This document shows positions 32,046 to 43,800 of a stretch of 64,000 nt of DNA, piece after piece. Position 1 is the first letter of the stretch; every line of letters starts with the position of its first letter. The notes below the pieces were generated by a model. The model worked only from the letters and a program-made list of their open reading frames with translations, had not been told where the DNA came from and made no database searches. Source of the stretch: Muscardinus avellanarius (Eukaryota; Chordata; Mammalia; Rodentia; Gliridae); contig OY726565.1 in NCBI GenBank assembly GCA_963383645.1, forward strand, positions 39,763,444 through 39,827,443, in the 5' to 3' direction. A program made the translations under genes and the position numbers.

Positions 32046-35000
32046 TGGCTCATCTGATTTTGATGGCCACCTGGATGAGTGGATCCGGGTTAACAAGAGG
32101 CGTCAGCTGTCTTCACACAGGAGACGCGATGCCATCAGACAGATGCAGTCCTCACAGTGATCAAAGGAATTGCTGGGCGGCTTGGTACTCCAACACCTCC
32201 AAGTCCTGAGCTTCCAGGCTCTGTCTTTATTTCTCTCCCTTTAACTGCTCCTCCCCTGGCTGATTTGTATACCATTACCTGCCCAATGCCATCCCTCTTA
32301 CAAAAAGTACCAGCCTCCTTGAATTTCACTTAAACCCCATTGCCATGAAAACCTCTCTACAAGAAATGATTTCCAAATCCCCAAACAGTGCTGAAACAAC
32401 CCCCTTCTTCTGATGACATTTTCCCCTTACCAAAAGACACTACTTGCTTGGTAATTCTGGGTAGTACTTCCTCTGTAATTCATTCTCAATTCAGAACAGC
32501 AGCCATTGCAGATACCTCCTGTATGAAAGACCATGGGGGGAACTAGCAAAACCACCACAGATTCCCTGATATAAAGGATCCTTTTTGGCAGTGGGTGGGG
32601 GGTAAAACCACGCCTGGGGAAGGGAGTCAGTTGCTCTTTAGGTACACGTCTACCTGCTCCGGAGTAGGTACTCCCTATCAGCTAGCCAGAGTCTTCCTTA
32701 CATGGATTGAAAAATCCCTTTTCAACTATATGGTTTCCTGAAACAAGTGAGATTTCCCCCACCCCAAAGCATCACCCATATGGCCAGGATCCAAACGTAA
32801 CAGACTTCTGGCTCCAGGACTGAGCTCAGGCCCTTACTTCTGGTCCTAAAGCACAGCCATGGGCATCCTCAGCAGTCCAGAAAAGCAAGGGGGGACCTTG
32901 TGTACAAGTGACTGTTGGCCCGCCTGAAAATCTACAGGATGCACAGTACCTGAAAAGAGGTAGGAGAGAGAAGCAAAGATGGAGTCAGCAGCATCCTGGG
33001 GCCCTCAAGAGTGTCGCAGACTCATCTTCAAGTGGCTTGAATTTGGCAAATCCCAGAACATTATTTGCCAAGAACTTCTTTGCCTTAATTTTTTAAATCC
33101 ATGTGAAATTCAAAGGAAACTGGGTCCGTATGTTTCTGATTCGTTTACACTTAACTCATCACAAAGTTGTTGTGAAATCGCCATTTGATGTCCAAGAAGC
33201 CCTTTAGAAGTCTTTTCCTACGTCTTTTCTCCCTTGCCAGTACTAAATGCAATTCCAACCCAGAAACTCTTTAAGTTGGACCTAAACTCAGAACTGAAAG
33301 GGAACTCTTGTCTTGATAAAACATTCTTGTCAGCAAGTAGACGATTAAAACCCAGAGGAGAACAGAATTCCCCGAAGCTCCTGAAACTTCCTCCAATCCA
33401 AGGCTTCCCCTCCCCTTTCCAAACTCATGTTACATCAAAAGCAGAACATGGATAATATGAGTGGACGTCGCACCAGGCCCACCTCAGGCGCAGCAGAAAC
33501 CCCATCGAGAACAGTTGCCCCGACATTAGCTCCCAGGTATTTCAGCTTGAAATCTTCAGCAGACTTACACCCGCTTGGCACTGAACTTTCTAAGCCACAA
33601 GAGCCTTTGATCTTTCCAAATTCACCCACCAGTTTCTAACATGCAAAGTAGTTCCACCACCAGCTATAGAGGCCGGAACTAAAATAAGTATCCACTTACC
33701 TCATACATAATATAATTCAAAAATAAGCCAAATTCAAACTGATAGAGTTTAAGAGGAAAAGGATGTATCAGAACTGCGGTTTCCAGCTGGTCTTTTGGTG
33801 TGGGCATTATGGAGCCGGTTTCAGTATCAAACACTAGAAAGGCAAAGCTCAGGGGTGAGGGCAGGTAGGTCTTCCATATTTGTTCAGGGTCTGTATGCAG
33901 CAGTGAACCCTAAAGCTTTGGGCATCCTGGGGAAAACAGACAGGGCCTGCCAGGTTGGAGAAGAGGAGTCTGGGGTGTACCCTGGGCACTTTAGGGCCAG
34001 GCCAAACTGCTACCTCAGCATTTCATCTTCCTGCCAGTGGCTTCCAGCAGAACAAAGGACTCTTCAGAAGATGGAAGATCAAGATTGGGTCACAGCGAGA
34101 AAAGAAATCACCCCACACAATTCCCCTCCTTCACCTCTCTGCTCCCCACTCTGTCTTTTTTTAATTTCCCGCTTATTCTTAAATCATTTTCTTAAGCATT
34201 TTCAAAATAATATTTGCATTTAATCATCTGAAAAAATATCCTTTACGGCTGCCTCAGAGCTCTTTCAAATACCCCTCCATGAATCTAAACATAACTTGAA
34301 CCATTTTAAACAACTCCCTCTTGGCTCAGTAAAGTTGCCATGTTTCCCCCTCTTATTTTAAATTGTGCAAACAATTAGACATTTAAAAAATGGCATACAT
34401 CAAGTGCAGCAAGTCAGGTTTTAATTACTTTAAAACATTTATAATCCCTGCTGTCAAAATTGCCCCCCCTCCCCTTGGGCACGTAACATTCTAGCAAAGT
34501 AGTGATATCTTTCTGGTTTGACCTAAATATCTGTTTACTTAATTTAATAGGTACAAGGGCTGATAGGTCAAAAATTAGACACAGTTAAAGAGGAAATACC
34601 TGCTACAAGATGCCGGCGTTAAGAGGAATTGTAAAATTAAATACATCTTTGGAGGTTTGTAACCAAGTTCACATTTGTGTTTAAATACCAAATAATCTTC
34701 CAATTTTTATGCATAGTTTTCAGTCACTGTAACAAAAACATGATGTGGGGCTCATGCTGAGTGCGCTGTACTTGGTTTCCTTGTTTACATTCACAGCTGT
34801 AAACACAGTCTAACTCAGACTTGCTTGGAAGCAAGTTCCCCATTGTTTCCTGTGGTCACCATGTTGGGGAAGCTAGAATTCCATTCCTTTGGTCCCATTT
34901 TTTATGCATTCACCCATAGGTGCCTCAAGGGTTCCGGGACCAACTTCTTGTCTACCTACCAAAACTCCAGTGCAGGTTTCTTGATTTTATCTCCTCTCAG

Positions 35001-35070
35001 ATATCAACTCACTAGAAAGTTGCAAATTTAAAGTTTTGTGGCTGTACCGTTTATCGAAAGTCATTTATAA
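32046..35070. other. 3-kb repeat-poor, single-copy-looking block
   Basis: I see no transposable element across this block, which is unusual for the window. It includes an AT-rich, homopolymer-poor part (34,340-34,780) and a GC-balanced part (32,400-34,200). The longest open frame (142 codons, plus, 33,795-34,223) has no domain. It could contain conserved non-coding DNA but nothing here proves it. Confidence 0.45.
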
Positions 35071-35071
35071 G

Positions 35072-35300
35072 CTGGGTGTGGTGGCGCACGCTTGTAATCC
35101 CAGCTTTCAGGAGGCTGAGACCGGAGGATCACGGTTCGTGGACAGCCTCAGCTACTACTAGTGAGGCCCTCTGCAACTTAGTGAGACCCTGTTTCAAAAT
35201 AAAAAATAAAAAATAGGGCAGGGGTTGTAGCTCGGAGGTTGAATGCCCCTGGGTTCCATCCCCAGAACCGCAAAAAAAGAAAAAAGAAAAAAAAAAAAGA
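35072..35300 (+). mobile_element. B1-dID SINE, type A
   Basis: AGCTGGGTGTGGTGGCGCACG to CATCCCCAGAACCGC with a 28-bp A-rich tail. TCATTTATA before the element recurs as GTCATTTATATG after the tail (35,301-35,313), giving a target-site duplication AAGTCATTTATA. Confidence 0.9.
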
Positions 35301-35846
35301 AAGTCATTTATATGCAAATATCTTCACTTTCACCCTGCCCTGTGCAGCTTTTGGACCACCTGAATCCACTCCATCTTTCGGGGAGCCTGGCCGGCTCTCA
35401 CCTTCTTCAACAGAGCCACCCTGATCACCCCAAGGCAGAGGGATACCTTCAGTGGAATTTTCAGCTTTCTTGATTGCCCCTCAAGGACCCTGAATAAATG
35501 CGGTGAACAGAGTGGCAGTAAACAGTATTGAAATGAGCTTCCTGGAATTAATCGGGGGAAGTTGAAAGAGGGTGTTGAAGAAAGAAGACAAAGGAAAGAA
35601 GAGACAGAGAAGCCGATGACGATCGGAAGGAATTCGGAGAAAAGGAGAGAAAACTATCGAAAACCAAATGTAAGCAAAAATCCATTTAATGCATTAAACA
35701 GAAACAGAGCAAACAATGTGCAGGAGGGGAGGGGAAAGGATTAAACTCAGAGTGACGCTGCCTGTGTAGAAATGTGGATTCCAGAAACAAAATTCCCCAA
35801 ATGCACATTGTTCTTACCAACTCATACCTACTTTGCATTATGCAAC

Positions 35847-35848
<2 letters not shown>
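35301..35848. other. Intergenic sequence, nothing recognised
   Basis: No gene or repeat called. Confidence 0.45.

Positions 35849-35888
<40 letters not shown>
35849..35888. repeat. (CA)n microsatellite
   Basis: About 19 CA units. Unlike most others in the window it is not attached to a recognisable SINE. Confidence 0.95.
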
Positions 35889-35890
<2 letters not shown>

Positions 35891-36249
35891 CACCTCGACA
35901 TGCACCAGACGGAATGTGTGCCCCCTGCATCCTGTCTGAGCTGAAGCACCATATCAAGACCCGCCCCTACCTGTGCCCCCAACATGGCTGCCTGCACACA
36001 CTCCTGGGTGGGGACGGCCTCCTCCTTGACACCAGCAAGGACCAGGACAAGGAATTGTCACTAGTTTTCACGTTGCTAAAATCCTCCACTTGTTCACACA
36101 CATTGCAGGAGAGCAGATGCTGCCTGGTCTCTCAGCAGTGCTCAGCAGGCAGAAAGCAAAGGAGCGGGAAAGTGCAGACATCTCTGCCCAGCCTCTTCAC
36201 AAGAAGTTCTCACTCAGCTTGGGGTTACAAAAAATGCAAAAACCCTACT
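35889..36249. other. GC-balanced sequence with an open frame, not called as a gene
   Basis: Part of a 218-codon plus-strand open frame (35,833-36,489) that begins inside the CA repeat and ends inside a SINE. The unique middle part (about 35,890-36,240) has a Cys/His-containing stretch but no family I recognise and no defensible splice sites. Confidence 0.4.
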
Positions 36250-36437
36250 CTTTTTTTTTTTTTGGTGGTACTGGGGTTCCTGGAAGCCCGTCTATCTCCG
36301 GGCTACACTCCCAGACCTATTTTATTTTTGGAAACAGGGTCTCCTAAGCCAGTGCGGCTGGCTTCGAACCTGCGCGATCCTCCTGTCTCTGCCTCCCAAG
36401 CGTGGGGATTACAAGCGTGTGCCACCACGCCTGGCCA
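36250..36437 (-). mobile_element. B1-dID SINE, type B
   Basis: T-run then GGTGGTACTGGGGTTCCTGG to CCACCACGCCTGGC. The word AAAACCCTACTCTTTT occurs on both sides (36,237-36,253 and 36,438-36,453) as the target-site duplication, so this is a clean insertion. Confidence 0.95.
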
Positions 36438-36892
36438 AAACCCTACTCTTTTATTGCCTCTCCCTGGCCACCCAGACGGTGCCTTTTGATGGCGATCCAA
36501 CATTGCCTTGCTGGCAACTATATTGAGCCTTCTCTCTCTTCCTTGAACGATGGCATCTTCAAAGCAAGCAAAGGAGAAGTCTCCTTCCTATTGTACTTCA
36601 CCATTGTTTATTAAGACCCAGTCTCCCTTTCAGAGTTTATTACTGCCTGCATTTCTGACTCAACCTTATGGTAAAGGGCCATTTTCACACATATCACCAG
36701 TTTCTAACACATAAGATCTACTTGTATACTTTATTCCTATCATTTCTATTAGAATAGAGAAATATATAATCCAGAGGTTCTGAAAGTGGAACAAATATCT
36801 AACATTCTATAGTTTCTGAATTTGACATAAACATCCTTATGTATGTAGAACATCTTTAGAGCTAAGGAACATGCACACTCTATCTATTTTTT
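36438..36892. other. Intergenic sequence, nothing recognised
   Basis: No gene or repeat called. Confidence 0.45.
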
Positions 36893-37098
36893 GTGTGTGT
36901 GCTACTGGTAATTGAACCCAGGGGCATTCTACCTATGAGCTATACCTCCAGCCCTATTTTATCTTTTATTTTTGAAACAAGATCTAATTAAGTTGTGGAG
37001 GGCCTCATGAAGTGTCTGAGGCTGGCCACAAACCTGCAATCCTCCTGTCTCAGCCTCCCAAGTACTGGGATTACAGATCTGTGCCACCATGCCCAGCT
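36893..37098 (-). mobile_element. B1-dID SINE, type A
   Basis: GTGTGCTACTGGTAATTGAACCC to CCACCATGCCCAGC; both arms present. Confidence 0.9.
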
Positions 37099-38455
37099 CT
37101 ACTTATCTCTGTTAAGACAGGTCAATGCAATTGAGTTGGCAAAAGACAAATGAAATAGGTTTAATTTCTTTGAAGTCAGAGGACCCCCTATAATTTTGTT
37201 GCACTTTACAAATGCAAAGCTTGGAAAGAAAACTCCCCCAAGCACGAATGACCCTTTGCTTGCTCTAACATGAATAAAAATTAACATCCCCACTGTTGAT
37301 TTCAGACAAGGAAAGATCCCAAAGTGACTTCTAAACCAAAAAACCAGTAAGTGATATCTAATATGTTTAGCACATTTAAAAATTTTATATACTCAACAAA
37401 GCATACTAACCATATTAATAGATCATATTCTGGCCTCTGAACATCCCGTATGAGAAAAAGGAGCCAAAGAAAGCATTGCAATTAGCAAGAAATGAGGCCT
37501 TAAGTAACACAGCCCAAATTCAAACTGTTTATTCAGGGGAAATGAATGAAAAATAATAGAAAGGAAACAAATTGGAAGCTACAAGAAAGGTGAAAGGGAG
37601 CCATAGTAAAAGAGGAAAACTGCAGGACCAGCGGCCGTGGTCTTCCTGACAGTCTTGCGAGAGCCCTGAGCCTGGTCTCTGAAAGCTGCGCAGGCGCCCG
37701 ACATTGGGAAACAAGGTCAAAGAGAGTGTACACCCCTCAGGGCTCCTAGAGAGTTCTACGGTCACCTATAACACAGTATCTTTGAAGCCTACGGTCATGT
37801 TTAACCAGCATATTCAGGAAACAGGAAACTGGAGAAAAAGACGATTGTGTCATTCAGAACAAAATTACTGCAAAATGCTCTTTTGCTCAAATGAAGGGCG
37901 ATGAGTCTGCTGTTAAAACATGTATGCTAAACCTAGGTGCGAATGGTCCTAGATCCTATTTTATTTTCTTTACAGATATTTTGTTGGAGATGGGGTCATT
38001 CCTCAAAGTATTTTTTTACATGTGAATATCATTTATAATTGTTGATGCTTCTAACTCAATCATTTCATGTGGTAATAAAAATAATTTGTGCTTAAGTGTT
38101 CTCCAAGGACTCCGTTCCAAGCACTATAATTCCTTTCATTTGGCTTACAGCCCCTGTGACTTTTCCCTGCTAAGGGCCTCCCCTGGGTTCCATCTGGATC
38201 GCTCCAGTCTCTGGGTAATTTGCGTTTACTTTATGTTGAGACAGTTCTTAGTTCCAACATTGCTGTGTCAGAGATGAAGCTAGACGCCAAGTTTACTCGG
38301 AGAATTGAGACTTCAACATTTCCGATCACTGTGCCAGAGAGGGCTACCTTCTAAGGGAACGAATTCAAGTCAGAGCAAACAAACTATGAAAACATGCTCA
38401 GTCTCACTAGTATAAAGAATTGTAATTCAAACCAATAATGAGATACTACTCTACA
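37099..38455. other. Intergenic sequence, repeat-poor
   Basis: 1.35 kb without recognisable repeats. A small CpG-containing spot at 37,630-37,705 includes TGCGCAGGCGC (NRF1-like). No coding evidence. Confidence 0.45.
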
Positions 38456-38521
38456 GTGTGTGCGTGCATGCGTGCGTGCGTGTGTGTGTGTGTGTGTGTG
38501 CGTGTGTGTGTGTGTGTGTTT
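38456..38521. repeat. (TG)n/(TGCG)n microsatellite
   Basis: Alternating TG with TGCG units; adjoins the tail end of the next minus-strand SINE. Confidence 0.95.
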
Positions 38522-38718
38522 TTACTGGGCATTGAACCCAGGGGCATTCTACCTCCAAGCTGTACCCCTAGCCTTATTTACTTATTTATTTTTGAAATAG
38601 GGTCTCACTAAGTTGCTGAGCGCCTCAGTAAGGTGCTGAGGCTGGCCTCAAACCTGTGATTCTCCTGTCTCCGCTCCAAAGTACTAAGTTTTCAGGCATG
38701 TACCACCACACCTGGCTA
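38522..38718 (-). mobile_element. B1-dID SINE, type A
   Basis: TACTGGGCATTGAACCCAGG to CCACCACACCTGGC; both arms. Confidence 0.9.
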
Positions 38719-39843
38719 CTTTATAACCTTTTTAAAGATGAAGGGTCATACATTCTCTTTCATATGCAGAAGCTAGGGAGTAATTAAAATACAAGACAGA
38801 CTAGATAAAGCTGGAAAATCCCCAGTAGAGTGATGAAGGGGGCCGAAGAGATGGTGGGAGGAGATTAATGAAGGAAACATGTCTATTGAAAAAAATATAT
38901 CTATATACATATAGATATCTTAATCTCTCCCCTGAAAAGATAAAACATAACATTACTCACAAGGGTTGGCAACATTGTAAAATGGTACAGTTCTTATCAA
39001 ATTAAAGACTATTTTAGGACTATGCAAAATAATAAAAGTCTTCATTCCCTTTGGCTCAATTGGGGAAACTTGGAAAGAGTGGGGAAACAAAATTACATAT
39101 ACCAAGTCATTTCCAGCAGCCTTATTTATGCTAATAAGTCAAGAAACATCCTAAATATTGGACAGTAGAAGATACCTACATAATAATAGTGAGTCGCTGG
39201 GGACACTGTATTGTGGTCCCTCCTGACTGTCACAGTTCTACCCCCAACTCACACCCAGGCAAGAGACCGCACGGTGACTGCTCACTCAACTCCCTTCTGG
39301 CCACTAAGAGGACAGGAAACATTTTCTGAGGCGTTTGGGGAAAAGACATTCCTCTCCAAGAAAAGAGAGGAGGAAGCCGTTTTGTCTTCTAACTGTGCAC
39401 AGTGCGCGTGGTCCCTGGGCTGCTGCATTCAACTTATAACACAGGAAAGGAGTGAATCAGCACCAAGGAGCCGAAGCCAGAGGAAGGGAAGCCCCTCAGC
39501 CCTTGATGACAACCTTGAGCTACAAAATCATCAGTCCATAGCCTCAGATTCCACGTATGTGAACAATTAAACTTCATCATAACCTAAGCCAATTGGAGTG
39601 GATTTTTTTCTATAACTTGCTTCCAGAATATTATAGAATCAATATTAATTTAATCTTGCATGCACATTATAATAGTGAAGAATGATATAAAACCTACAGC
39701 AAGTATTTGTAAAAAAATCTTAAATAATAAAGTAAAATTCCCAGTGTTTATATAACTATATAAAAATCATGAATATGCATATATTCACATTATATAATAG
39801 TAACAAAATATACCAATATTAAAGTAATAAAGAGTGAATTATA
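38719..39843. other. Intergenic sequence, nothing recognised
   Basis: Contains an L1-like stretch at about 38,740-38,920 (GGGTCATACATTCTCTTTCATATG, AAGCTAGGGAG, GGAGGAGATTAATG) that may be another old L1 3' part. A 119-codon plus frame at 39,211-39,570 has no recognisable domain. Confidence 0.4.
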
Positions 39844-39967
39844 AGCTGGGTGTGGTGGCACACACAGTAATCCTAGCATTTGTGAGGCTGAGATAGGATG
39901 TTTGCAGGTTTGAGGCCAGCTTCAGCAACTTAATGAAACCCTCAGCAACCTAGAGAGATTCTATTTA

Positions 39968-40007
<40 letters not shown>

Positions 40008-40285
40008 CAGGGTGTAGTGGCACACGCTTGTAATCCCAGCATTTGGGAGGCTGAGAAAGGAGGATTGCAGTTCATGGCCAGCCTCAGCTACTTAGTGAGG
40101 CCCTTTGCAAATCAGCAAGACGCTGTTTCAAAATAAAGAATAAAAAATAGGGCACGGGGGTTGCCCCTAGGTTCCATCTCCAGTATTGCAAAATAAATAA
40201 ATAAATTAATTAATTAAATTAAATAAGACTGGTGATATAGTTCAGAGGTAGAATGTCCCTGGGTTCAATCTCAAGTACCACAGAA
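39844..40285 (+). mobile_element. B1-dID SINE split by a second B1-dID SINE
   Basis: Left arm 39,844-39,968 (AGCTGGGTGTGGTGGCACAC), then an (ATAA)n run, then a whole type A copy at about 40,006-40,190 (CAGGGTGTAGTGGCACACGC), then (TAAA)/(TTAA) runs, and finally an ID arm at 40,226-40,282 (GTGATATAGTTCAGAGGTAG). The simplest reading is an inner SINE inserted in the A-rich linker of an outer one. Confidence 0.75.
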
Positions 40286-40439
40286 AAGGGGAAAAAAGTA
40301 ACTTTTAAAATGTCTTAAATATTTTAATGAAAGTGTTACCACCTAATTTTTCTTCGCATCATTTCCCGCATGCTAGGCAACACATCGTATGCATCCCAAT
40401 TTCAAGTATAGTTACTGGGGTATCTTTAGTTTTTTACAA

Positions 40440-40830
40440 GGCAGGATGGATTATGTTCTGTTGCAGTAACAAACAATTTCCAAACCTTCATGCCCTAAAA
40501 CAAAGAAGGGTTGTTTCTTGCAGGTAGGTGGAGAAGTAGAGTCCTCATTGGTCACCCAGAGACTCCAAAAGACAGTGCGGCTGGATTCCCACCACTCCAT
40601 CACTGTGACAGAGGCGAGAAAGATACAGATTACAAATGGCATCCTGGGTTCCAACACGCCCACCACATTATTTCCACTTGTACCTCGTTAGCCTAAACAG
40701 GTCACATGGCCATGTCACAGTTCCAAGAGGGAAAGTGTCACTCTTCCATGTATCTGGAAGGCAGAAATATTTGGCAGACAGCTCTGAGTGCCACAGGGCT
40801 ACTACAAATGCCTGCAGGATGCATAACACA
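40440..40830. mobile_element. Possible ancient LTR/MER-type repeat
   Basis: TTGCAGTAACAAACAATTTCC, CTAAAACAAAGAAGGGTTGTTTCTTGC, CACATGGCCATGTCACAGTTCC and GAAATATTTGGCAGACAGCTC occur in the order of a known class of old mammalian repeats, but the copy is badly degraded and I cannot give the family. Confidence 0.4.
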
Positions 40831-43800
40831 ATCGTACATGCAGGAGGCAGGCTTTTCTTGATACCTAAGAGGTAAGGGAGAGATAAAGCCTAAATAAGTA
40901 TAGTAAAACTAGTATAGACACGAGACAGCCCTCGTGTGCTAAACACGCGCTCAACCTCACAAAGCCATTGATTCAGCAGCGTTCCTCTGGCTTCATAGAA
41001 CATGTGGCTCAAGTCTCAGCATATTGGAAATGGAATGGAGACTTTTCGATCATTTTTAAAGTGCTACCATGAAAGCCTGCCAGGCAGAAATAAATTATTA
41101 CATAAAATCATAAAATCTCCCTTGCAGAGTCTGCACACATCTCCAAAAGCAGCTAATGCTGAATCTTTCTGATAGAACATGTCTCAGTCTTCTCTGAGCT
41201 CTGCGCTTTCTGCATGTGCTTTGGAAGTGTTGACCATTTTAACATTCTGCTTTCAGATCAAGCATAAATTCTAAATTGTGAAATCCAGAGTCTGAATATC
41301 ATCGTTTTTTCCTCATTTCATTTCTTTCCTTTCACCTCACCTACCACTGCCTATCAGGAAACCTTTCTTCGGACTCCATTCTTCTAAACTGTTCCCTGGT
41401 TCCCCAGACCAGAGCACAATGTTCCCCTTTCCTTTTGCCAACTGTAACCCTCTGCATTCAACTGTGTTCTTCCCTGGTGCTGTCTCTGACAGACCGTGGA
41501 AACCTTAGGGAATCACAGGCTGCTAAAAGTGGGAACTCACCCACAGAACGGTAGATATCTCCTCCCAGCTGGGATACTCTGGTGTCAGGCAAGACCCAGC
41601 CCAGGGGCTCCCTTGTCGGCATCAAGATATGATGCTCCTTCTCTGTCTCTGCCTTGCCTTCTTGCTGTTGGCTTGGTGTTTGGTAGACTTTCCTTCATGA
41701 GTAATGAGAGAGATGCCAGCAGTTCCAAGGGTCACAGCCTGTTCTCTGCAGTTCCACACACTATATGAGTGACACGCCTCCCCAATCAACCTGCCAATGA
41801 CTGGCCTGGAGGGTTGGAGATGCAGATTGCTTGAGACCAATCAGGCTCACCCTGTGGGTGAGGACCAGCCCACAGCAGCAGTGCGTAGGACAGGTAGTGT
41901 TCTAACAAAGGAAATCCATGGTGCTCTCTTTTGGAAGAAGATTGAAAGGATGCCAACAACTGTGCCCTGGCCCTCAGCCCTCCATCTTTCCTGAGCTCGG
42001 CTCTATTCTTTCCTGCTTCGCATTAGGCTTGTGCTTTGTGCCGGGAGCAGAGGAGTAGAAGAGTGTTCATGTGCTGGTGTGTTTCTGTTTCCCAATATCC
42101 TGTGGATCTGAAGAATGAGAGTTGGCTAAGGTTCCATAACCTACTATTGGCTCTGGGCTCAGAGACCCCAGCTAACTCACTTTGTAGACAGGGGATTTTT
42201 AGTGATTAATTAAGAAAGATAGACTGCATGACCTTCAAAAGCGTACCATCTCTAGATGCTGTGATTTTCTGGTTCTTGATACAGGGACAGGATCACAAAA
42301 GCTATTTGTTCATGCCTCACATCTGGCAAGAGATCCCAACCCATCCTTCTGATCTCAAGGAAAAGCTCTTTGTGACACACCACAGCTGCCATATTATAAA
42401 AGGAAAGAAGAAAGGGATGCTAATGAAATTGCTAATCTACTGGATGTGATGTGGGGATGGGGTGGAGAAGTTACAGCAAGCCTTTTGCAGTGATGACAAA
42501 AATGACCTTAAAACTCAGAAAAAAGGAAGTTTTGACTCTTATCACACCCATGGAAGAGACCAGTTTGGTTTTAGATATATTTATTTCTGGATTACAGTGA
42601 ATGTGAGGCAATGATGTGGAAATGCCCAGAAGATCTTTAAAGCAGAGCTGGAGTTTGGCAGATAGGACAGGGCTGGGAATGTGGAGGCTGAAAGGGACGG
42701 ATATTAAGGTGGAAGAATGTCAGGGGCAGGCACAGGTGTTGTTCTAAGACTGGGAAGGGTTTGCCTTTCAGGGAAGAGGGAAGAGAGCCTCAGCAAACCC
42801 TAGAAGGTTGATGGATGAGTCACTGAGACGAAATGAGAAGGGATGGCTGACTCTGGATGGCTGAGTGGGTGCAGGAGGGAGGAGAGAGGCGAGGTGGGAT
42901 GGGAGGTGAGGATTTTTGTCTCCAGTGGCAGAGCGGTGTCAGGTCACTGGGTCACTGGGCAGGGTCCCTGACAATGACTGTAGCCAGCTCAAAACAAAAC
43001 TATGTAAAAGTGAGGGGCAGTAAACATAGCTGAGGGCAGACAGCTCCATCCACTCATAGCACTGGGTTGGAAACAGGAATGACTGAGGAACTGAAGGGCT
43101 CAGAACCACAGCTGCAAGGAAGAGATTGGGGAATTAACATTAGGGTTTTTTAAACTCGCCTAGCAGAGCTGCCCAGCTGACATTAAAGTGTGTGAATTGT
43201 TCCTTTTAAGCAGACTGGGACTGGATGTCCAAACACCGGGACAGAGAACTAGAACAAACTTTACACAAGATAAACAAAGCGGGCTTTTGTATTTATTTTG
43301 GCCCTGGAGACTCTCTGCGGAGATGAGGAGGGTCAGGGCCTGATCCTGCGTTTCCCTTTTATCTCTCCATCTTGCTTGGCAACATGTTATAGGGCCAGGT
43401 GATTCTGAACCTACCAAAAGAAAGGGACAACCCTCTTCATTACAGGAATTACAAATGGCTGAAGAGAATCTCTTCCTCAAGAGAAACACAATTTCCCCTG
43501 ACATCCACACAGTGTAAAAGAAAAGTGGCATTATGAAGTATTTAAATTTTTTTTCATTATCCCCAAACAAAGACAGGGCAGGACGCTGGACCCACTGCTG
43601 AAACAATGTGCAAATGTACAAGCCCCTTTTCTCAAAGGAAAGGGAACGACTGGATGGGCAATCTGCGTGGTACCAAGGACACCCAGCGCCTTGCTGGAGA
43701 AAGCGGCCGCTGCGCGCTCTGTGCTGCCACCTAGTGGAAAGAGTTCGTAATTCGAAATGTTAGAGAAGGGCCAGAAGAGAGGGGCAGGCTTCCTGCTCAC

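Noticed and set aside
35833..36489. 218-codon plus-strand open frame with a Cys/His stretch
   Set aside because: It starts in a CA microsatellite (poly Thr-His) and ends in a SINE. Only about 115 codons are unique, with no known zinc-finger spacing and no neighbouring exon.
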